A DNA stretch of 64,000 nucleotides from assembly GCA_034429215.1 (NCBI GenBank), contig DAOUGI010000103.1, positions 20,810-84,809 on the forward strand, read 5' to 3'. Under the pieces are notes generated by a model, which was not told where the DNA came from, did no database searches, and worked only from the letters and a program-made list of their open reading frames with translations. This DNA comes from JAFGOG01 sp034429215. GTDB lineage: Bacteria; Chloroflexota; Anaerolineae; JAAYZQ01. Shown one piece after another: positions 59,491 through 64,000 of this stretch (position 1 is its first letter; the number at the start of each line of letters is the position of its first letter). The position numbers and the translations under genes were made by a program.

Positions 59491-61800
59491 GTGAGCCACA
59501 GCCAACGGCGCCGCGCCGCCATTACAGAACTCGCCATCATTCTCGCCTTGATGCTTCTGCCGCTCCTGTTCTGGTGGCGGTTGTGGACGCCCAACCTGGC
59601 CGACCGGGCCGTCATCCCCGAAGGCGATTTCACCAGCCAATACTATCCGCTCCGGTTGTTTGCCGCACGCGAGCTGGCCGCCGGCCGCCTGCCTGCCTGG
59701 GATCCGTACCTGAACGCAGGCCAGCCGGGGCTGGCCGACATCCAGACCGGGTTCTTCTACCCGCCAAACCTGCTGTCCAACCTGATCCTGGCACTGTCGG
59801 GAGCATCTCTCGGTCTGGGGGTGCTCACGGCGCAGGTCATCTTTCATTTTTCGCTGGCCAGCCTGTTCACCTACCTCTTTATGCGGCGGCTGACCCTCCG
59901 CAGCGGGGCGCGGCTGCCGGCCGCCCGTTTTGCCGGGGCGGTCGCCGCGCTGACCTTTACCTACGCCGGCTACCTGACCTCGTTTCCCGTGCAGCAGATC
60001 ACCATCCTGGAAACGGCGATCTGGCTGCCGCTGGTGCTCTTTTTCCTCGACCGGGCGTTCGACTCGAGCCGCCGCTGGATCGAGATCCTCCTGGCCGCGT
60101 TGGCCCTGGCCTGTGCGCTGCTGGCCGGGCATCCGCAGACGGCGCTGTACGTCGTGTATGCCACCCTGGCTTACGGGCTGTTCCTGGCTGTGAGCGGTCG
60201 CGTCAGTCCCCGAAGCAGAGCAGAGCGGGAGCGATCAGCAGTCAGCCAAGTCATGCGCCGGGGCTGGCCGTTGGTTGCCCTGTTTGCGGTGGCCGTCGCG
60301 CTGGCCGCGGTCCAATTGTGGCCCACCTGGCAGTTCATCGCCGGCTCGACTCGGGCCGGCCTGGACTATGACACGATCTCTGCCGGCTTTGAATTGCACG
60401 AGCTGACCCACCTCCTCTACCCCGGCTACTTTGGGGGGTCGCCCCAGTACGTGGGGATATTGCCGTTGATCCTGGCCGGGGCGGCCCTCTTTGTGAGATC
60501 GGCGCGGCGCCAGGTGGCTTTCTGGCTGGCCGTCGGCGCCGTGGCGCTGTTGCTGTCCTTTGGCATCGACACATTCCTCTACAACGTGGCCTACCTGCTG
60601 GCGCCGGGGTTTGGCGCCGTGCGCAACCAGGAACGGATCATCTACCTGTTCAGCCTGGCGGTGAGCGTGCTCGCCGGCTATGGAGCGTTGACCCTGGTGC
60701 AACCGATCTCCCGCCCGGCACGCAGGGGGTTCCATCGCTTTGGCCGAGGGCTGGGCTGGGCGCTCGTCGTCCTGTTGGGCGTGGCCGCCCTGTTCTACGC
60801 CGGTTATATGCAGGGCGTGCAGGAGGGGATCCAGATCAACCTGTTCGAGGGGGCGCTGCGCCACCACACCCTGTTGCTGATGATCCTGGCCGGGTCGGCG
60901 GCCCTGTTTGCCCTGCGGTTGTCGGGCCGGGCGCGGCGCTGGCGGATGGCCCTCGCCCTGAGCCTGATCTGGCTCAACCTGTTCACCGTGAACTGGCAGT
61001 TCAACCTGGCCGAGCCGCCATCGCAGCCGGTTTTCGACAAAACCGGGTTGGTCGATTTTCTCAAGCAGCAAAACGGTACGTTCCGGATCTCCAGCGCGGG
61101 CCTGTTGCCCGGCGGTCCGAGCGCCGGCGTCGTGTACGAGATAGAGGACATCACCGCCAATACGCCGCTCCGCCTGGAAGCCTTTCAGCAGTTCGAGAAT
61201 GAGGTGGGCGACTGGCACCGCTGGCAACTGCTCAACGTGCACTATGTCGTGGCCAAGCGGGACCTGGACGGCCAGGGGTTGGAGCGCGTATACGAGCAAG
61301 ACAAGATCAAGGTCTACCGCGTGAGCGACCCACTGCCCCGCGCCTGGGTAGTGTACCAGGCCGTCGTTGCCGACGACAGCCAGGCCCTAGCCATGCTCGA
61401 CGCCGCCGATTTCGACCCTAGAGCCGTGGCTGTGGTGCCGGCCGCCGGCACCACGCCGGCGCTGCCGGATCGAGGCGGGCCGGGGGATGCTGCGACGGTC
61501 GTCGAAGCCGGCCCCGGACGCCTGATGCTCGACGTGACCGCCGCCTATGACGGGCTGATGGTGATCAGCCAGCCCTTCTATTCCGGCTGGCAGGCGCACG
61601 TAGATGGGCAAGAGACGCCGATCTACCGCGCCGACTATCTGCTTCAGAGTGTGCCGGTCAAAGCCGGCGCCCATCGCGTGGAATTGAGCTACCGGCTGCC
61701 ACTGCTGCCGATGATCGTCAGCCTGGTGGCCGCCGTTGGCTGCCTCGCCGCTCTGCTGATAAGGATCCCCTTTCGAAGGCTGATCCGCCGCCGGGCCTGA
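59491..61800 (+). CDS. YfhO-family membrane protein
   Basis: A 769-residue protein with about twelve transmembrane helices in residues 15-520 and a soluble C-terminal part of about 230 residues. YfhO-type landmarks are DFTSQYYPLRLFAARELA, PAWDPYLNAGQPGLADIQTG, FYPPNLL, and the closing segment ISQPFYSGWQAHVDG. These proteins belong to the GT-C glycosyltransferase-like class acting at the outer membrane face; in Firmicutes YfhO glycosylates lipoteichoic acid. The substrate here is unknown. The GTG at 59491 follows GAGAGGA. It lies 50 bases after the loader gene, across a repeat hairpin. Confidence 0.83.
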   Translation: MSHSQRRRAAITELAIILALMLLPLLFWWRLWTPNLADRAVIPEGDFTSQYYPLRLFAARELAAGRLPAWDPYLNAGQPGLADIQTGFFYPPNLLSNLILALSGASLGLGVLTAQVIFHFSLASLFTYLFMRRLTLRSGARLPAARFAGAVAALTFTYAGYLTSFPVQQITILETAIWLPLVLFFLDRAFDSSRRWIEILLAALALACALLAGHPQTALYVVYATLAYGLFLAVSGRVSPRSRAERERSAVSQVMRRGWPLVALFAVAVALAAVQLWPTWQFIAGSTRAGLDYDTISAGFELHELTHLLYPGYFGGSPQYVGILPLILAGAALFVRSARRQVAFWLAVGAVALLLSFGIDTFLYNVAYLLAPGFGAVRNQERIIYLFSLAVSVLAGYGALTLVQPISRPARRGFHRFGRGLGWALVVLLGVAALFYAGYMQGVQEGIQINLFEGALRHHTLLLMILAGSAALFALRLSGRARRWRMALALSLIWLNLFTVNWQFNLAEPPSQPVFDKTGLVDFLKQQNGTFRISSAGLLPGGPSAGVVYEIEDITANTPLRLEAFQQFENEVGDWHRWQLLNVHYVVAKRDLDGQGLERVYEQDKIKVYRVSDPLPRAWVVYQAVVADDSQALAMLDAADFDPRAVAVVPAAGTTPALPDRGGPGDAATVVEAGPGRLMLDVTAAYDGLMVISQPFYSGWQAHVDGQETPIYRADYLLQSVPVKAGAHRVELSYRLPLLPMIVSLVAAVGCLAALLIRIPFRRLIRRRA

Positions 61801-61813
61801 CGCCCCTGGTTTC

Positions 61814-61842
61814 TTGCCAGATGCCGTCTTAGCGGCTATAAT
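61814..61842 (+). promoter_or_regulatory. Promoter for the MFS transporter gene
   Basis: TTGCCA (61814-61819), a 17-base spacer and a perfect TATAAT (61837-61842). The start near 61849 gives a leader of about 29 bases. Confidence 0.75.
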
Positions 61843-61877
61843 GGCTGCGCTCGCCAGGTGTCCTTCAAGGAAAGTAG

Positions 61878-63146
61878 ATGAACGAACGCAAGACCGGCAT
61901 GCTCGCCGTCTTGGCTAATCGCAGTTTTCTTGCCCTGTGGCTTGGTCAACTGGTTTCTAAAGTTGGCGATAACCTCGCCACCGTTGCCGCCTTGGTGCTG
62001 ATCAACAACCTGGCCTCCGCCCCAGGGTCGGCGACGGTCGCCATCGCTGCCGCTCTCACGATTCCGCAGCTTTTCGCCCTGGCCGGCGGCCCCCTCGTCG
62101 ATCGGTTCAGCCGCAAGGCGATCATGATCATCACCGACCTGCTGCGAGCCCCCATTGTGCTATTGCCCCTGTTGATCCAGAGCTCTGATCAACTGTACAT
62201 CCTCTATATCTGTGCATTTCTGCTTACGACATTTGGATCGTTGTTCCTCACCGCGCGCAATGCGAGCATCCCCAACATGGTGCCCGAAGAGGACCTGCTG
62301 ACGGCCAACGCCCTGATCCAGGCCACCGAGCTGCTATCGCTGATCGTCGGCGCCTTGCTGGCGACGACGATCATCGGCCTGCTCTCGGCCAATGCGGCCT
62401 TTATCGTGGACTCGGCCAGCTTTATCCTGTCCGCTCTGCTGCTGGCCATGGCGCACATCCCTCGCCGCCGGCGGGTCGCCGCGCCGTCCGCCCCCAAAGG
62501 GGCATGGCTCAAGTTCTGGCACGAGTTCAAGAACGGCTTTGGCTATATTGCCGGGCACAAACTCCTGCTGCAGATCATGTTGATCACCATGATGGCCACT
62601 TGGGGACTGAGCGCCACCGTCCTGCTGGCTGCCGCCTTTTTCAAGCAGTTGATGAACATGCCCACCCAATACCTGGGCCTGCTGCAGGCCGGCGAGGGGT
62701 TGGGCATGGCGATGGGTGCGCTGCTGATCAGCCACTATGCCTCGTGGGCCCGCTCGCGGCAGATCGTCAGTGTGGCCATGATTGTGCTGGGCTCGGGCAT
62801 CCTGGTCTTCGCCCTGGCCCCCCAGTATTGGATGGTGCTCATCGGGGCCTTGATCGTGGGCATATGCATCGTGACGGCGCGGACCACCCTGGCGGCCATG
62901 ACCCAGGCGTTGGTGCCCGACTCGCAGCGGGGACGGATCGAAAGCGCCATGGTCACCGTCATCGGCATGGGGACAATGGCGGCGTTGATCATGGCCGGCA
63001 TGTTGGGCGACGCGGTCGGGCCGCAGGTGATGCTGGCAGTGACCGGCGTCATTGTCCTGGTGGCCGGCATCATCTCGATCTTTTCGCTGCGCGGCGCCGA
63101 AGCTCTGTTGTACAACGGTGGAAACGGCTCAGCGCACTGGGAATGA
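61878..63146 (+). CDS. Major facilitator superfamily transporter
   Basis: This 422-residue protein has twelve predicted transmembrane helices. Its opening, FLALWLGQLVSKVGDNLATVAALVL, is typical of the MFS_3/enterobactin-exporter-like (MdtH/Tet-V-like) branch. The loop after helix 2 has GGPLVDRFSRKAIMIITD, matching the MFS motif A. A basic loop (PRRRRVAAPS) separates the two halves. It probably exports a small molecule or drug; the substrate is unknown. GGAAAG precedes the ATG. A YbaK-like gene starts 6 bases after its stop. Confidence 0.87.
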   Translation: MNERKTGMLAVLANRSFLALWLGQLVSKVGDNLATVAALVLINNLASAPGSATVAIAAALTIPQLFALAGGPLVDRFSRKAIMIITDLLRAPIVLLPLLIQSSDQLYILYICAFLLTTFGSLFLTARNASIPNMVPEEDLLTANALIQATELLSLIVGALLATTIIGLLSANAAFIVDSASFILSALLLAMAHIPRRRRVAAPSAPKGAWLKFWHEFKNGFGYIAGHKLLLQIMLITMMATWGLSATVLLAAAFFKQLMNMPTQYLGLLQAGEGLGMAMGALLISHYASWARSRQIVSVAMIVLGSGILVFALAPQYWMVLIGALIVGICIVTARTTLAAMTQALVPDSQRGRIESAMVTVIGMGTMAALIMAGMLGDAVGPQVMLAVTGVIVLVAGIISIFSLRGAEALLYNGGNGSAHWE

Positions 63147-63152
63147 CGGGCG

Positions 63153-63626
63153 ATGGCCAAGATCCAGACCCACGCCATCCGCACCCTCGACGAGCTGGGC
63201 ATCCCCTACCAGGTGGTGATACACGCCCACAAAGCCAAAAACGTGGAAGAGGCCGCCGCCGAGCGCGGTGTGCCGATCCGCCACATAGTCAAAACCCTGC
63301 TGGTTCGCCGGCCCGATCGCCGGCATGTCATTGCCCTGGTCCGCGGCGACCAACAGCTCAGCCTGAAAAAGCTGGCCCGGCTGGTGGGTGTCAAGGTGGT
63401 GGAAATGGCGCCACCCGAGGACGTCCCGCGCATCACCGGCTATCAGATCGGCGCCGTGGCCCCCTTGGGCCTGCGCCGCAGTGACGTGCCGATCTATGTC
63501 GATCAGCACATCGTGGCCGAGCAGCGGGTGAGCATCAGCGCCGGGCGGCACGACGCCGGGATCGACCTCGACGCTGCCGACCTGATCCGCGCCGTTCAGG
63601 GCCAGGTCGCCGACATCACAGAGTAG
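63153..63626 (+). CDS. YbaK/EbsC-family aminoacyl-tRNA deacylase
   Basis: This 157-residue INS-domain protein has the conserved Lys in HIVKTLLVRRPD, VIALVRGDQQLSLKKLARL and GYQIGAVAPLGLR. Members clear mischarged tRNAs in trans, for example Cys-tRNA-Pro by YbaK and Ala-tRNA-Pro by ProXp. The specificity here cannot be read. It follows the MFS gene closely and probably shares its promoter. With AlaX it is the second trans-editing factor in the window. Confidence 0.88.
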   Translation: MAKIQTHAIRTLDELGIPYQVVIHAHKAKNVEEAAAERGVPIRHIVKTLLVRRPDRRHVIALVRGDQQLSLKKLARLVGVKVVEMAPPEDVPRITGYQIGAVAPLGLRRSDVPIYVDQHIVAEQRVSISAGRHDAGIDLDAADLIRAVQGQVADITE

Positions 63627-63633
63627 CTGATAG

Positions 63634-63661
63634 CTGATGGCTGACAGTAGTCAGCCATCAG
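63634..63661 (+). terminator. Hairpin after the YbaK-like gene
   Basis: A perfect 12-bp stem CTGATGGCTGAC/GTCAGCCATCAG with an AGTA loop lies 7 bases after the stop. No clear T-tract follows, so it could be a repeat of the TAGCTGATGGCTGA type or a weak terminator. Confidence 0.5.
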
Positions 63662-63674
63662 ATCGAGATCCTTT

Positions 63675-64000
63675 ATGACTGTAGCCTCAACGCCTGCCGT
63701 GCCTCTCAACCGCCGCCGCTACCTGCGCGTCGTCGGCTATTTTGCCCGCACCTTTGCCGGGTTCATCTGGTGGGAGATCCTTCTTCGCCGACTGTTGGGC
63801 CGGCGCTTTGTGAACCGTTCCGCCTCTGAGCGTTGGCAGCGCATAGCCCGGCGTTACCGGGCGCTGGCGGTCGACCTGGGCGGCGTGCTGATCAAATTGG
63901 GCCAGTTCATGAGCGCACGGGTGGACTTTTTGCCGGCCGTGGTCACAGCCGAGCTGTCCGGGCTGCAGGACGAGGTCCCCGCCGAGACCCTGGCCGACAT
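63675..64000 (+). CDS. AarF/UbiB-family atypical kinase, N-terminal fragment
   Basis: The first 108 codons of a gene that runs past the window. The stretch AVDLGGVLIKLGQFMSAR followed by LPAVVTAELSGLQDEVP is the hallmark KxGQ region of ABC1/AarF/UbiB kinases. These act in ubiquinone or other isoprenoid-lipid metabolism. The ATP-binding Ala-rich loop and catalytic residues lie outside the window. It starts at the ATG at 63675, 13 bases after a hairpin. Confidence 0.88.
   Translation, partial: MTVASTPAVPLNRRRYLRVVGYFARTFAGFIWWEILLRRLLGRRFVNRSASERWQRIARRYRALAVDLGGVLIKLGQFMSARVDFLPAVVTAELSGLQDEVPAETLAD

Noticed and set aside
1..64000. CRISPR arrays, prophage genes, integrases or transposases
   Set aside because: No regularly spaced repeats of 25-40 bases and no such protein families were found; DnaC/IstB-like domains lie in a replication operon, not beside an IS21 transposase.

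Overview
The window is a gene-dense, GC-rich (roughly 60-65 % by eye) bacterial chromosome segment with no phage, transposase or CRISPR content. A Chloroflexota origin (Anaerolineae/Caldilineae-like) is inferred, not proven. The grounds are: exported proteins with long Pro/Thr linkers and a C-terminal YLPVV motif, a clostripain-like peptidase, DUF2723 and YfhO-type membrane proteins, a TtuA/TtuB tRNA-thiolation pair, an Ile T-box, citryl-CoA-lyase-like and succinyl-CoA-ligase-like genes, and many small dispersed palindromes. Promoters are easy to see: TTGNNN-17/18-TAnnnT occurs at many intergenic sites.

Layout. 1-1.8 kb: end of a nucleotidyltransferase, a 30-residue bS22-like protein and a B12-binding radical SAM enzyme. 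1.85-13.6 kb: exported proteins (double 5'-nucleotidase, clostripain-like peptidase, two-domain glycoside hydrolase, small anchored protein) and an MBL-fold hydrolase. 13.6-16.4 kb: tRNA-Val(CAC), a sensor histidine kinase and a membrane protein. 16.3-17.5 kb: ttuA and ttuB. 17.6-26 kb (minus): larA-glcF-glcD-pckA-malic enzyme, readable as lactate to pyruvate to C4 acid to PEP. The malic enzyme is a tandem fusion whose two halves have lost different catalytic residues. 26.1-39.1 kb (minus): a run of 15 closely packed genes. It includes an LDH2-family dehydrogenase, a succinyl-CoA-ligase-like pair whose beta subunit carries a double 4Fe-4S ferredoxin domain, a 262-residue citryl-CoA-lyase-like protein and an aconitase-like pair. 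Together these look like an acyl-CoA-dependent hydroxy-acid cleavage pathway. 39.2-43.3 kb: a TPR-HTH protein, YqhQ, and a CYTH-CHAD protein followed by two very lysine-rich microproteins.

43.3-51.9 kb (minus): rluD, lspA, a TraR/DksA-type protein, then an operon read as Ile T-box - alaX - ileS - ileS-like. The last gene is a diverged IleRS homologue that has lost HIGH, KMSKS and editing motifs. It lies in the same frame as ileS, directly after its TAA stop. 51.9-54 kb (plus): a TPP riboswitch with terminator, then thiN and a ThiB-like lipoprotein. The T-box and TPP-riboswitch promoters are back to back. 54-64 kb (plus): a bifunctional nuclease, dnaB, DUF2723, a DnaD-like protein, a helicase-loader-like protein with two fused DnaC/IstB AAA+ domains, YfhO, an MFS transporter, a YbaK deacylase and the start of an AarF/UbiB kinase.

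The best candidates for undescribed biology are the IleRS-like pseudoenzyme, the complementary malic-enzyme fusion, the ferredoxin-fused CoA ligase in its putative citryl-CoA cluster, the tandem helicase loader, and the lysine microproteins beside CYTH-CHAD.
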